NCBI GenBank assembly: GCA_964613425.1
Contig: CAZTHC010000012.1
Location: 1 to 23,815, forward strand
Reading direction: 5' to 3'
Origin: CAZTHC01 sp964613425
GTDB lineage: Bacteria > Bacillota > Clostridia > TANB77 > CAG-508
Length of the DNA: 23,815 bases
Shown: positions 1 to 8,175 of the stretch, one piece after another
Layout of the letters: the number at the start of each line of letters is the position of its first letter
Position numbering within the stretch: the stretch's first letter is position 1
Made by a program: the position numbers and the translations under genes
Notes under the pieces: model-generated
Database searches by the model: none
Told to the model about the DNA's origin: nothing
The model's input: only the letters and a program-made list of their open reading frames with translations

Positions 1-2836
1 TAACACCTTTGTTACCATGACGTCCAGCCATTTTATCTCCAACTGATATTTTTCTTTTTTGAGCTATATAAACTCTAATTATTTGATTAACTCCAGGTCC
101 TAATTCATCTGAATTTTCTCTAGTAAATATTTTTACATCTACTATTGTTCCTGCTTCACCATGTGGTACTCTTAAAGATGTATCTCTAACTTCTCTAGCT
201 TTTTCTCCAAATATAGCACGAAGTAATCTTTCTTCTGCTGTAAGTTCTGTTTCTCCTTTTGGAGTAACCTTTCCTACTAATATATCTCCTGGTCTTACTT
301 CTGCACCAATTCTTATAATTCCTGTATCGTCTAAATCTTTAAGAGAATCTTCTCCAACATTTGGAATATCTCTTGTTATTTCTTCAGGTCCTAACTTTGT
401 GTCCCTACATTCACAATCATATTCTTCTATATGTATTGAAGTATAAACATCTTCTTTTACTAATCTTTCACTTAATAATATAGCATCCTCGTAGTTGTAA
501 CCTTCCCAAGTTGTGAAAGCTATTAAAACATTCTTTCCAAGAGCCATTTCTCCGTTTTGTGTTGATGGTCCATCAGCTATAACATCATCTTTACCAACTT
601 TTTCTCCTGTTTTAACTATTGGTCTTTGGTTTATACATGTACCACCATTTGTTCTCTTGAATTTACGTAGTTTATATATATCTGTAGCACCTTTGTCATT
701 TTTAATAATTATTTCGTCACCTGTAACTTTTGTTACTGTTCCGGCTTCTTTAGCTAATATCATAATTCCAGAATCTTTTGCTGCTTTATATTCTATACCT
801 GTTCCAACCATTGGTGAATCTGTAATCATAAGTGGCACTGCTTGACGTTGCATGTTTGCACCCATCAATGCACGGTTAGCATCATCATGCTCTAAGAAAG
901 GTATCATTGCTGCACCAACAGATACTAATTGTTTTGGTGAAACATCTACATAATTTACTTTTTCAGCATCAACTTCTGTAACTTCATCTAAGAATCTTAC
1001 TCTAACTTTTTTGTTAACAAACTTTCCGTCTTTATCTACTGGTTCAGAAGCTTGAGCTATAATATAATCATCTTCTACATCTGCTGTCATATATTCAACA
1101 TTATCTGTAATTTTATGTGTTTTTGGATCTATTTTTCTATATGGTGTTTCTACAAATCCATATTCGTTTATTATTGCAAATGATGAAAGTGCAGAAATAA
1201 GTCCAATGTTTGGTCCTTCTGGAGATTCTATTGGGCATAATCTACCATAATGTGTATAGTGAACGTCTCTTACTTCGAATCCAGCTCTTTCTCTAGATAA
1301 ACCACCAGGTCCTAAAGCTGAAATCCTTCTTTTATGTGTTAATTCAGATAATGGGTTTGTTTGGTCCATAAATTGTGATAATTGAGAGCTTCCAAAGAAT
1401 TCTCTAATTGCAGATGTTATTGGTTTTGTATTAATTAATGTTTGTGGTGTAACAACATCTAAATCTTGGATTGTCATTCTTTCTCTTACAACTCTTTCTA
1501 ATCTTGTAAGACCAATTCTGAATTGATTTTGTAATAATTCTCCAACACAACGAATACGTCTATTTCCTAAATGGTCAATATCATCTACTCTTCCTAAATC
1601 ATATTGTAAATTTAATAAGTAGTTGATTGAAGATATCATATCTTCTGTTACAATGTGTTTTGGAACTAATTCTTCAATTCTTTCTTCTATTGCTTTTGCT
1701 AAATCTTTTTTATCTGTATTTTCTAATATGTTTTTTAATACTTCGTAATTTACTAATTCTTTAATATTTAAGTCTTTTAAAACTTTTGCATCTACAAAGC
1801 TATGAATATCTACTGTTCCATTACCTATAACTCTTACTTTTTTGTCTCCTACTTTAACGTCTACAATATTTATTCCTGCATTTTGTATTTCTAAAGCTGC
1901 TTCTTTTGAAATTTTAGTATCTTTTTCTACTAAAACTTCTCCTGTTTCTGAATTTAATATATCAGAAAAAGCTATTTGATTTGTAATTCTATATGCTAAA
2001 TTTAATTTTTTATTAAATTTATATCTACCAACTTTTGCTAAATCATATCTTCTAGGGTCAAAGAATAATCCGTTAAATAAGTTTCTAGCAGCATCTACTG
2101 TTGGTAATTCACCTGGTCTTAATTTTTTATAGATTTCTATTAATGCTTCTTCGTTAGTTTTAATAGTATCTTTTGCTATTGTTGCTAATATTTTTTCATC
2201 TTCTCCAAATACATCTATAATTTGTTGGTCTGAAATTAAACCTATAGCTCTTAATAAAGATGTTACTGGTAATTTTCTTGTTCTATCTATTCTTACATAG
2301 AAAACATCATTTGCATCTGTTTCGTATTCCAACCAAGCTCCACGAATTGGCATAACTGTTGAAGTATATAGTTTTTTACCTGTTTTGTCATAATCTGATG
2401 CATAATAGCATCCTGGTGAACGAACTAACTGGCTTACTACAACTCTCTCTGCTCCGTTTATTACGAATGTTCCACTGTCTGTCATAAGAGGGAAATCACC
2501 TAAATAAATTTCTTGCTCTTTAATTTCTCCTGTTTCTCTGTTTATTAATCTTACTTTTACATGTAATCTTGTTGAATATGTAGCATCTCTTTCCTTTGCT
2601 TCTTCAATTGAATACTTTGTTTCTTCTTCCATGTAATAGTCAAAGAATTCTAATACTAAATTACCTGTGTAATCTACTATTGGAGATATGTCTCTTAAAA
2701 CTTCTCCCAATCCTTCTTTAATAAACCAATCATAAGAATCTTTTTGCACTTTTATAAGATTTGGCATTTCTATAAAATCACCAATCTTAGCAAAAATTTT
2801 ACGTACGCATTTCTCATGTTTAATGTCTTTTACCAA
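1..2836 (-). CDS. rpoB: DNA-directed RNA polymerase subunit beta (3' end outside window)
   Basis: About 945 N-terminal residues of the RNA polymerase beta subunit are present; the reading frame runs off the left edge at the conserved GDKMAGRHGNKGV segment of the active-centre region. Recognisable blocks in order are MPNLIKVQKDSYDWF near the N-terminus, QLVRSPGCYY, the rifampicin cluster FGSSQLSQFMDQTNPLSEL followed by THKRRISALGPGG (about residues 475-510), and RPGDILVGKVTPKGE. The rifampicin-contact residues Q, D, H, R and S (E. coli 513, 516, 526, 529, 531) are all wild type, so susceptibility is expected. The start is TTG at 2836, 10 nt after AAGGAG; an in-frame TGA lies four codons-equivalents upstream (2843-2845). 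The ATT at 2837-2839 is only 7 nt from AAGGAG and is an alternative start. No in-frame CGG codon occurs. The gene is not preceded by rplL; its own promoter and long leader lie upstream. Confidence 0.97.
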   Translation of the reverse strand, partial: MVKDIKHEKCVRKIFAKIGDFIEMPNLIKVQKDSYDWFIKEGLGEVLRDISPIVDYTGNLVLEFFDYYMEEETKYSIEEAKERDATYSTRLHVKVRLINRETGEIKEQEIYLGDFPLMTDSGTFVINGAERVVVSQLVRSPGCYYASDYDKTGKKLYTSTVMPIRGAWLEYETDANDVFYVRIDRTRKLPVTSLLRAIGLISDQQIIDVFGEDEKILATIAKDTIKTNEEALIEIYKKLRPGELPTVDAARNLFNGLFFDPRRYDLAKVGRYKFNKKLNLAYRITNQIAFSDILNSETGEVLVEKDTKISKEAALEIQNAGINIVDVKVGDKKVRVIGNGTVDIHSFVDAKVLKDLNIKELVNYEVLKNILENTDKKDLAKAIEERIEELVPKHIVTEDMISSINYLLNLQYDLGRVDDIDHLGNRRIRCVGELLQNQFRIGLTRLERVVRERMTIQDLDVVTPQTLINTKPITSAIREFFGSSQLSQFMDQTNPLSELTHKRRISALGPGGLSRERAGFEVRDVHYTHYGRLCPIESPEGPNIGLISALSSFAIINEYGFVETPYRKIDPKTHKITDNVEYMTADVEDDYIIAQASEPVDKDGKFVNKKVRVRFLDEVTEVDAEKVNYVDVSPKQLVSVGAAMIPFLEHDDANRALMGANMQRQAVPLMITDSPMVGTGIEYKAAKDSGIMILAKEAGTVTKVTGDEIIIKNDKGATDIYKLRKFKRTNGGTCINQRPIVKTGEKVGKDDVIADGPSTQNGEMALGKNVLIAFTTWEGYNYEDAILLSERLVKEDVYTSIHIEEYDCECRDTKLGPEEITRDIPNVGEDSLKDLDDTGIIRIGAEVRPGDILVGKVTPKGETELTAEERLLRAIFGEKAREVRDTSLRVPHGEAGTIVDVKIFTRENSDELGPGVNQIIRVYIAQKRKISVGDKMAGRHGNKGV

Positions 2837-3202
2837 AATGAATCAACTCCTTTTAATATTAAAAAATAACTTTTTAGAGCAGATATTTATTAGATGTTTG
2901 TACATCTAATATTTATTTTTAAAAGAAGTCCTTCTTAAACAATAAATGTTTTTACTAAATTTAAACTCTTCCGCTCTTTTAGAGCTTAAATTTAGTAACC
3001 TTATATATTACTTAATTCCTCTTCTTTTTTAATTAACATAAATAATGGGTTTAGGCAACAAAAAGGTATGCCGGCAAAACTTATCTTTTTTTGCCAACTT
3101 ACCTTAAAATATTTAGTTAAAATACGCTTTTAAATAGTATTTTAATTTTAACCACCCTTACTTTTTAAACTTTCTGTCTTTTGTTTAAAAAATAAATATA
3201 TG
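2837..3202 (-). promoter_or_regulatory. Long structured 5' leader of rpoB
   Basis: This gene-free stretch between the rpoB promoter and its start holds a series of inverted repeats. In transcription order on the minus strand they are: a 9-bp stem (3137-3145 with 3117-3125); a stem at 3065-3103 whose core pairs only with two G-U wobbles that exist in minus-strand RNA; a perfect 13-bp stem (2986-2998 with 2952-2964) enclosing a smaller GCTCT/AGAGC hairpin; a short AAGAA/TTCTT hairpin (2923-2936); and a 9-bp stem (2902-2910 with 2889-2897). None is followed by a clean U tract on the minus strand, so I see no classic terminator. A role in attenuation, RNA processing or autoregulation of rpoBC is inference. 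I see no ORF here. Confidence 0.55.
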
Positions 3203-3209
3203 CTTTTAT

Positions 3210-3239
3210 ACTATACCACATGTTTCCGTAGCTTGTCAA
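3210..3239 (-). promoter_or_regulatory. Strong sigma-A promoter for rpoB
   Basis: On the minus strand a perfect -35 TTGACA (3234-3239) is followed by 18 nt and a -10 TATAGT (3210-3215), with a TG just upstream of the -10. Predicted transcription start is near 3202, which gives rpoB a leader of about 365 nt. It is the best match to consensus in the rpoB/COG2426 gap. Confidence 0.75.
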
Positions 3240-3317
3240 CGGTTTTTGTGTTTATTTTTTTGTTAATTTTTGTTGGCTTATATAATACGCCTATGAAATT
3301 TTACAATATGTTTTATT

Positions 3318-3356
3318 TGTGAGCTGTCGACGACGCCAGCCCCTGCGTTTTGCAAT
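3318..3356. repeat. Dispersed intergenic hairpin repeat, copy A
   Basis: A GC-richer element in a very AT-rich gap. It begins TGTGAGC, has short arms GCTG (3323-3326) and CAGC (3337-3340) around a loop, and ends with CCCCTGCG plus TTTTGCAAT. Related copies lie at 16437-16575 and 19830-19868. The flanks and the CCCCTAC-like tail are shared while the arm sequences differ but stay complementary, as expected of a small palindromic (REP- or MITE-like) element. It lies between the rpoB promoter and the divergent gene. Confidence 0.55.
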
Positions 3357-3437
3357 GTTTTTATCATTATAATAATATATTTTCTTTTTATTTTTATTTT
3401 TTTATAGACTTTTTTGTATTCTTATTATAAAATACTG

Positions 3438-3470
3438 TAAGTGATTTTTTATTTTTTAAAAATTCACTTA
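3438..3470 (+). promoter_or_regulatory. Hairpin in the leader of the COG2426 gene
   Basis: Inverted repeat TAAGTGA (3438-3444) and TCACTTA (3464-3470), extended by T/A pairs, lies just upstream of the Shine-Dalgarno AAGGAG (3483-3488) and the ATG at 3494. A weak TATAAA (3426-3431) lies upstream of it. It could affect translation or RNA stability; function unknown. Confidence 0.35.
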
Positions 3471-3493
3471 ATTTTTATATGTAAGGAGTTTTT

Positions 3494-3994
3494 ATGGCTA
3501 CATTACCACTTTTTGCACGTTATATTTTAACTGCTATAATAGGTATGATTCCTATTATAGAACTTAGAGGGGCTATCCCTGTTGGAGTTTTTACTTTCAA
3601 CTTAAACTATGTTGAATCTTTTTTAGCTAGTTTTATAGGTAATATTATTCCAGTATACTTTATTGTAAAATATATTCGCCCATTATTTGACTTTTTTGGA
3701 AGATGGAAACCTTTCAAAGTTATTATAGATTGGGCATCTAATAAGGCTACAAAGAAAATTGAAGAAAGTGAAAAATTGCAAAACTTTGCTGCTTTAGGTT
3801 TATTCTTATTTGTAGCAATACCAGTCCCTGGTACAGGAGCTTGGGTTGGTTCTTTAATTGCAAACTTTTTAGATTTACCACCAAAGAAAGCAATTCCACC
3901 AATTATAGCTGGTGTACTTACCGCTGGAGTTATAGTCTTAGCATTAACTGCAGCTGCTAATGGAGGAATTCAATATTTATTTAATAGAGGATAA
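3494..3994 (+). CDS. COG2426 / small multidrug export family membrane protein
   Basis: A 166-residue polytopic membrane protein. It carries two signatures of the PF06695/COG2426 family: ELRGAIPVG near residue 24, and IPVPGTGAW near residue 109, ahead of a hydrophobic segment. The family resembles DedA-like re-entrant-loop transporters; its substrate is not established and the name 'small multidrug export' is historical. Hydrophobic segments lie at about residues 8-20, 40-60, 95-125 and 135-158, with a basic amphipathic stretch between (about 70-90). The start is ATG, 5 nt after AAGGAG. This is the only plus-strand gene in the window, divergent from rpoB and ended by a hairpin terminator at 4029-4063. 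Family assignment is firm; biochemical role is not. Confidence 0.85.
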   Translation: MATLPLFARYILTAIIGMIPIIELRGAIPVGVFTFNLNYVESFLASFIGNIIPVYFIVKYIRPLFDFFGRWKPFKVIIDWASNKATKKIEESEKLQNFAALGLFLFVAIPVPGTGAWVGSLIANFLDLPPKKAIPPIIAGVLTAGVIVLALTAAANGGIQYLFNRG

Positions 3995-4028
3995 AAAATT
4001 ATTCCTGTAAGAATTTTAGATAAGGAAA

Positions 4029-4063
4029 AAGAAGGATGTGTTTATTGCACATTCTTCTTTTTT
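4029..4063. terminator. Bidirectional rho-independent terminator
   Basis: A 12-bp stem (4029-4040 with 4048-4059, one G-U pair) with a 7-nt loop is followed by T on the plus strand and, because the left arm begins with an A run, by T on the minus strand as well. It lies between the converging ends of the COG2426 gene (3994) and gatB (4091), so it can serve both. Confidence 0.8.
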
Positions 4064-4090
4064 GTAATCTCATATATAATACTCTATTGA

Positions 4091-5533
4091 TTATTTGTTT
4101 AATTCTTCCATAAACATTTTATTTAACATTTGTGGATTTGCTTTTCCTTTTGTCTCCTTCATTGCTTGTCCTACTAAAAATCCTAATGCTTTATCTTTTC
4201 CTGCTTTGAAGTCTGCTACTGATTGTGGGTTGCTTTCTAATACTTTTATAACTACCTCTTTTATGGCTCCCTCATCAGATATTTGAACTAATCCTTTTTC
4301 TTTTACTATTTCTTCAGGGTCTTTTGGATTTTCAAATAATTCTGTTAAAACTTTTTTAGCTATGCTTGTACTAATTGTTCCTTTATCTATTAAAACAATT
4401 AATTTTCCTAATTGCTCTGCATTAAATGAAATTTCATCTGGTTCTATTCCTTTATCATTTAATACCTTTGTTATATCTGTCATAATCCAGTTACTTACAG
4501 CCTTTGGATTATTGCATATTGCTGTTGCCCCTTCAAAAAGATTTGATAAATGTTTTGAAGATGTTAATATATTTGCATCATATTCTGGTAATGAAAACTC
4601 TTCTATATATCTTGTTCTTCTGCTTTCTGGCAATTCTGGTAAATTTTTTCTAATATTTTCTACATACTCATCTGAAATTTTAATTACTAATAAATCTGGA
4701 TCTGGGAAATATCTGTAATCTTGTGCATCTTCTTTATCTCTCATTGAAAATGTTTTACCAGATACATCATCCCATCTTAATGTTTCTTGGTCTATCTTTC
4801 CACCATTCTCTATTACATCTATTTGTCTATCTGCTTCATATTCTATAGCTCTTACAATAGATCTAAATGAGTTCATATTTTTCATTTCTGTTCTTGTTCC
4901 AAATTCTGTTGCACCTTTTTTTCTTACAGAAACGTTAACATCTGCTCTTAATGAACCTTCTTGCATTTTACAGTCAGACACTTCTATATATTCTAATATA
5001 GATTTCAATTTTCTTAAATACTTTTCAACCTCTTCACTAGAACGTAAATCTGGTTCTGAAACTATTTCTATTAATGGTACTCCAGCTCTATTTAAATCTA
5101 CTAAAGAACCTCTTCCGTAAGGATCATGGTTTAACTTTCCTGCATCTTCTTCTATATGAATTCTAGTTAAACGAATCTTTTTTGTTTCTCCATTTTCATT
5201 TTCTATTTCTATATATCCTCTTTCACAAAGTGGCATATCAAATTGAGATATTTGGTATGATTTTGGTAAGTCTGGATAAAAGTAATTTTTTCTATCATTT
5301 TTACTGTTTTTTGCAATTTCGCAATTTGTTGCAATTCCTGCTTTTACAGCATATTCAACTACTTTTTCATTTAATACTGGTAAACTTCCTGGCATTGCCA
5401 TACAAACAGGACAACAATGTGTATTAGGTTCTCCACCAAATTCTGTTGGGCAAGAACAAAATATTTTTGTTTTTGTTGAAAGCTCTGCATGTACTTCTAA
5501 TCCCATTACTATTTCATAATCTTCTCTTGACAT
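4091..5533 (-). CDS. gatB: Asp-tRNA(Asn)/Glu-tRNA(Gln) amidotransferase subunit B
   Basis: A 480-residue GatB, the normal family length. With GatA and GatC it converts mischarged Glu-tRNA(Gln) (and Asp-tRNA(Asn)) to the amide form; GatB is the ATP-dependent kinase and tRNA-binding subunit. Visible features are the N-terminal GLEVHAEL motif, zinc cysteines C26, C28, C41 and C44, YFYPDLPKSYQISQ, and a C-terminal helical YqeY-like tail domain (about 330-480). Its ATG is preceded by GAGGGG; a nearer ATG at 5541 is out of frame. It is the last gene of gatC-gatA-gatB, 27 nt after gatA. This pathway implies that the organism may lack a dedicated glutaminyl- or asparaginyl-tRNA synthetase. Confidence 0.97.
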   Translation of the reverse strand: MSREDYEIVMGLEVHAELSTKTKIFCSCPTEFGGEPNTHCCPVCMAMPGSLPVLNEKVVEYAVKAGIATNCEIAKNSKNDRKNYFYPDLPKSYQISQFDMPLCERGYIEIENENGETKKIRLTRIHIEEDAGKLNHDPYGRGSLVDLNRAGVPLIEIVSEPDLRSSEEVEKYLRKLKSILEYIEVSDCKMQEGSLRADVNVSVRKKGATEFGTRTEMKNMNSFRSIVRAIEYEADRQIDVIENGGKIDQETLRWDDVSGKTFSMRDKEDAQDYRYFPDPDLLVIKISDEYVENIRKNLPELPESRRTRYIEEFSLPEYDANILTSSKHLSNLFEGATAICNNPKAVSNWIMTDITKVLNDKGIEPDEISFNAEQLGKLIVLIDKGTISTSIAKKVLTELFENPKDPEEIVKEKGLVQISDEGAIKEVVIKVLESNPQSVADFKAGKDKALGFLVGQAMKETKGKANPQMLNKMFMEELNK

Positions 5534-5560
5534 AAATTCATCCCCTCTATAAAGAATAAG

Positions 5561-7027
5561 TTATATTTTAAATGTTGGTTTATTCTTTTTAAAATCTGTG
5601 TTTTTCTCGTACGCATATGCTGCACGTAATAATGTTTCCTCTGAGAAATGTTTTCCTATTAATTGCATACCTATTGGCATTCCTGTACTATCTAATCCGC
5701 ATGGTACAGATATTCCTGGTAATCCTGCAATGTTTACAGAAACAGTACATAAATCTGCTAAATACATTTCTAATGGGTTATTTGATTTCTCACCAATATT
5801 AAATGCTACTGTTGGTGCTGTTGGTGTTAATATTACATCATATTTTTCAAACAATTTGTCAAATTCTTGTTTTACAACTGTTCTAACTTTTTGTGCTTTT
5901 TTATAATATGCATCATAATAACCAGAACTTAATACATAAGTTCCAAGCATAATTCTTCTTTTTACTTCTTCTCCAAATCCTTCGCTTCTTGAATTTCTGT
6001 ATATATCTTTTAAGTTTTGATAATTACTTGTTCTATATCCATAACGAATTCCATCAAATCTTCCTAAGTTTGAACTTGCTTCTGCACACGCAATTATATA
6101 ATATGTTGCTAATGCATATTCAGCAATATCTAAAGAGCATTCCTCAACAATAGCTCCCATTTCTTCATATTTTTTTGCAACTGCTAATACAGAATTTTTT
6201 ACATCTTCACTAATGCCTTCTCCAAAATATTCTTTTGGAAGACCTATTTTTAATCCTTTTACGTCGTCTTTTAAAGCTTTTGTATAGTCTTTTTCTTCAA
6301 CGTTTACTGAAGTAGTATCTTTTTCATCATGTCCTGCAATTACATTTAATAAAAGTGCTGCATCTTCTACATCTTTTGTTATTGGTCCTATTTGGTCTAA
6401 TGATGATGCAAATGCAACTAGCCCAAATCTTGAGATTAAACCATATGTAGGTTTTAAACCAACTACTCCACAAAAAGATGCTGGTTGACGAATTGACCCA
6501 CCTGTATCTGAGCCTAATGCCCATGGTACTAAGTTTGCTGCAACTGCTGCTGCACTACCTCCTGAAGAACCTCCAGGCACTTTATTTAAATTCCAAGGAT
6601 TTTTTGTTTTCTTAAAATAAGAATATTCTGTTGAGCCTCCCATTGCAAATTCATCCATATTTAATTTTCCTAAAGAAACAATATTTTCTTTATTCAACTT
6701 TTCTACAACTGTTGCATTATATGGTGCAACAAAATTTTCTAATATTTTAGAAGCACATGTTGTTTTTACACCTTTTAGGCATATATTATCTTTTATTCCT
6801 ATTGGAATTCCTGCTAATTTTGAAGTTATTGCTCCATTTTTAATTTTTTCTTCTACTTCTTCGGCAGTTTTTATTGCTTCTTCACTTGTTACAGTAACAA
6901 ATGCTTGTACATCTTTTTCTTTTTCTTCAATTCTAGATGCATAGCTTTTTGCTATATCTGTTATACTTATTTCTTTTTTATTTAACTTTTCAATTAATTC
7001 ATGTACAGTTAATTCATAAAGTTCCAT
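5561..7027 (-). CDS. gatA: Asp-tRNA(Asn)/Glu-tRNA(Gln) amidotransferase subunit A
   Basis: A 488-residue amidase-signature enzyme, the glutaminase subunit of GatCAB that releases ammonia for transamidation. The Ser-cis-Ser-Lys triad is intact: K79 in GIPIGIKDN, S154 in PGGSSGGSAA and S178 in GSDTGGSIRQP. The numbering equals that of the well-studied Staphylococcus aureus enzyme, so the N-terminus is right. It lies between gatC (32-nt gap) and gatB (27-nt gap). No frameshift and no in-frame CGG codon. Confidence 0.97.
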   Translation of the reverse strand: MELYELTVHELIEKLNKKEISITDIAKSYASRIEEKEKDVQAFVTVTSEEAIKTAEEVEEKIKNGAITSKLAGIPIGIKDNICLKGVKTTCASKILENFVAPYNATVVEKLNKENIVSLGKLNMDEFAMGGSTEYSYFKKTKNPWNLNKVPGGSSGGSAAAVAANLVPWALGSDTGGSIRQPASFCGVVGLKPTYGLISRFGLVAFASSLDQIGPITKDVEDAALLLNVIAGHDEKDTTSVNVEEKDYTKALKDDVKGLKIGLPKEYFGEGISEDVKNSVLAVAKKYEEMGAIVEECSLDIAEYALATYYIIACAEASSNLGRFDGIRYGYRTSNYQNLKDIYRNSRSEGFGEEVKRRIMLGTYVLSSGYYDAYYKKAQKVRTVVKQEFDKLFEKYDVILTPTAPTVAFNIGEKSNNPLEMYLADLCTVSVNIAGLPGISVPCGLDSTGMPIGMQLIGKHFSEETLLRAAYAYEKNTDFKKNKPTFKI

Positions 7028-7059
7028 TTTCTTATCATTCCTTTCTTTTGCACATTTCT

Positions 7060-7344
7060 CTATATAACTTTTGGAATTTTGAACATATTATCTTCTTTTT
7101 CTGGTGCGTTTTGCAATAGTGCATCTTTATCTTCAAAAACCTTTATTTCATCTTTTCTAAATACATTATAATTTGCTGTTGCTCCTATTGTTTCATCTAT
7201 TCCCGTTGTATCTACCTTATTTACTGTGTTTGCAAAGTTTAATATATCCTGCATATTTATAAGTGTTTTTTCTATTTCTTGCTCAGATAAATTTAAATTT
7301 GCAAGTTTTGCAATATGAATTATTTCTTCTTTACTAATTTGCAT
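7060..7344 (-). CDS. gatC: Asp-tRNA(Asn)/Glu-tRNA(Gln) amidotransferase subunit C
   Basis: A 94-residue GatC, which wraps GatA and GatB together. The start chosen is ATG at 7344 (MQISKEEIIHIAKLANL), 8 nt after AAAGGAG and matching the family's N-terminus and length. A longer frame open to 7401 would run through the promoter -10 and the upstream terminator, so it is not used. First gene of the gatCAB operon. Confidence 0.93.
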   Translation of the reverse strand: MQISKEEIIHIAKLANLNLSEQEIEKTLINMQDILNFANTVNKVDTTGIDETIGATANYNVFRKDEIKVFEDKDALLQNAPEKEDNMFKIPKVI

Positions 7345-7372
7345 ACATATCTCTCCTTTCATATACCGGTCA

Positions 7373-7401
7373 ATTATATATTTTTTTGCAAAAAAAAACA
7401 A
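7373..7401 (-). promoter_or_regulatory. Probable gatCAB promoter
   Basis: On the minus strand, TATAAT (7373-7378) lies 17 nt downstream of a weak -35 TTGTTT (7396-7401). The -35 overlaps the terminator of the upstream gene. Predicted transcription start is near 7366, leaving about 22 nt before the gatC ATG. Confidence 0.5.
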
Positions 7402-7420
7402 GCCCCATAGCTTGTTTTTT
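7393..7420 (-). terminator. Rho-independent terminator after the DUF4190 gene
   Basis: Stem AACAAGC (7397-7403) with GCTTGTT (7410-7416), loop of 6 nt, extended by A/T pairs and followed on the minus strand by a long T run. It ends the M18-DUF2752-DUF4190 group just before gatC starts. Confidence 0.8.
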
Positions 7421-7430
7421 AATTTTTAAA

Positions 7431-7712
7431 TTAATAATTTACTGTATTCCAGTTTACTGAATTTAAACTTGATAAAGTTGATGCACCTACTAATAATAAT
7501 ATTCCTAATATAACAAGTGTTATTATACCTAATACTAATCCTGCTATTGCCATACCCTTTCCAGCTCTTTTTTTTCCTATTATACCAAATATTATTGCTA
7601 AAATTGCGCAAGGTATTGATAAATACCAAAAGCACCATAATACTAAAGAAACAATTCCTAATACCATAGATGCAATACTAAGGCCTTTTTTTTCTTGTAC
7701 TTCTTCTCCCAT
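7431..7712 (-). CDS. DUF4190-type small membrane protein
   Basis: A 93-residue protein with two hydrophobic segments (about residues 12-45 and 52-78) separated by a short basic loop GKKRAGKG. The repeated pattern SIASMVLGIVSLV and AIAGLVLGIITLV is typical of the DUF4190 family of small Gram-positive membrane proteins, whose function is not established. The start ATG follows GGGGTGA. It lies 68 nt after the DUF2752 gene, with which it is probably co-transcribed, and is followed directly by a terminator. Confidence 0.8.
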   Translation of the reverse strand: MGEEVQEKKGLSIASMVLGIVSLVLWCFWYLSIPCAILAIIFGIIGKKRAGKGMAIAGLVLGIITLVILGILLLVGASTLSSLNSVNWNTVNY

Positions 7713-7780
7713 TTTTTCACCCCACTTGTTTATTATATTTATTATAGTTTATATTATTATTTAACATTTTTCAACTTTTT

Positions 7781-8158
7781 TTAAAAAATATTTCTAAATA
7801 TTGTAAATAATATTACAATAATCCCAATTATTATTGTATGCCACCATTTTGGATACAACATTTTTAATACCTTTTTATTGAAAACTGTATTGAAAATATA
7901 TATTAAATTTATAATTGAAAAATATATTATTGCCAAAAATATTAACGCATTAAATTTCATTGCATCATAGTATCTTCCGTTTAATATACTATATACGCAT
8001 CTAGTTCCACCACATGTTGGACACAAAAGTCCTGTTAATTTATTATATGTACATCCTGCTATTAAATTAATAAATTTTGAATTTATTAACAAAATAACAG
8101 ATAAAATTGTTAATATTATGCTTCCTTCTATAATTAATAAGTTTTTATATTTTTTCAA
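7781..8158 (-). CDS. DUF2752 small membrane protein
   Basis: About 125 residues with the DUF2752 signature: LLCPTCGGTR, then SILNGRYYDAMKFNAL, and three to four hydrophobic segments. The C-P-x-C-G-x-T-R block suggests a metal or redox site near the membrane, but function is unknown. I place the start at TTG 8158, 7 nt after GGAG. The same frame is open to a TTG at 8188, inside the aminopeptidase gene, but that start has no ribosome site and would put a CGG codon in the coding frame. With the start at 8158 the CGG is simply part of the Shine-Dalgarno region. Confidence 0.8.
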   Translation of the reverse strand: MKKYKNLLIIEGSIILTILSVILLINSKFINLIAGCTYNKLTGLLCPTCGGTRCVYSILNGRYYDAMKFNALIFLAIIYFSIINLIYIFNTVFNKKVLKMLYPKWWHTIIIGIIVILFTIFRNIF

Positions 8159-8175
8159 TTTTTCTCTCCGTTTTC

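Noticed and set aside
513..845. Plus-strand ORF of 110 codons opposite rpoB
   Set aside because: It is antisense to a highly conserved coding region, has no ribosome site or family resemblance, and is explained by rpoB codon structure.
2837..3493. Missing rplL or a small gene in the rpoB upstream gap
   Set aside because: No frame of useful length with a ribosome site and recognisable sequence is present; the gap is explained by promoter, leader and a repeat.
7345..7401. N-terminal extension of gatC to 7401
   Set aside because: It would translate the promoter -10 and part of the upstream terminator; ATG 7344 has an ideal ribosome site and fits family length.
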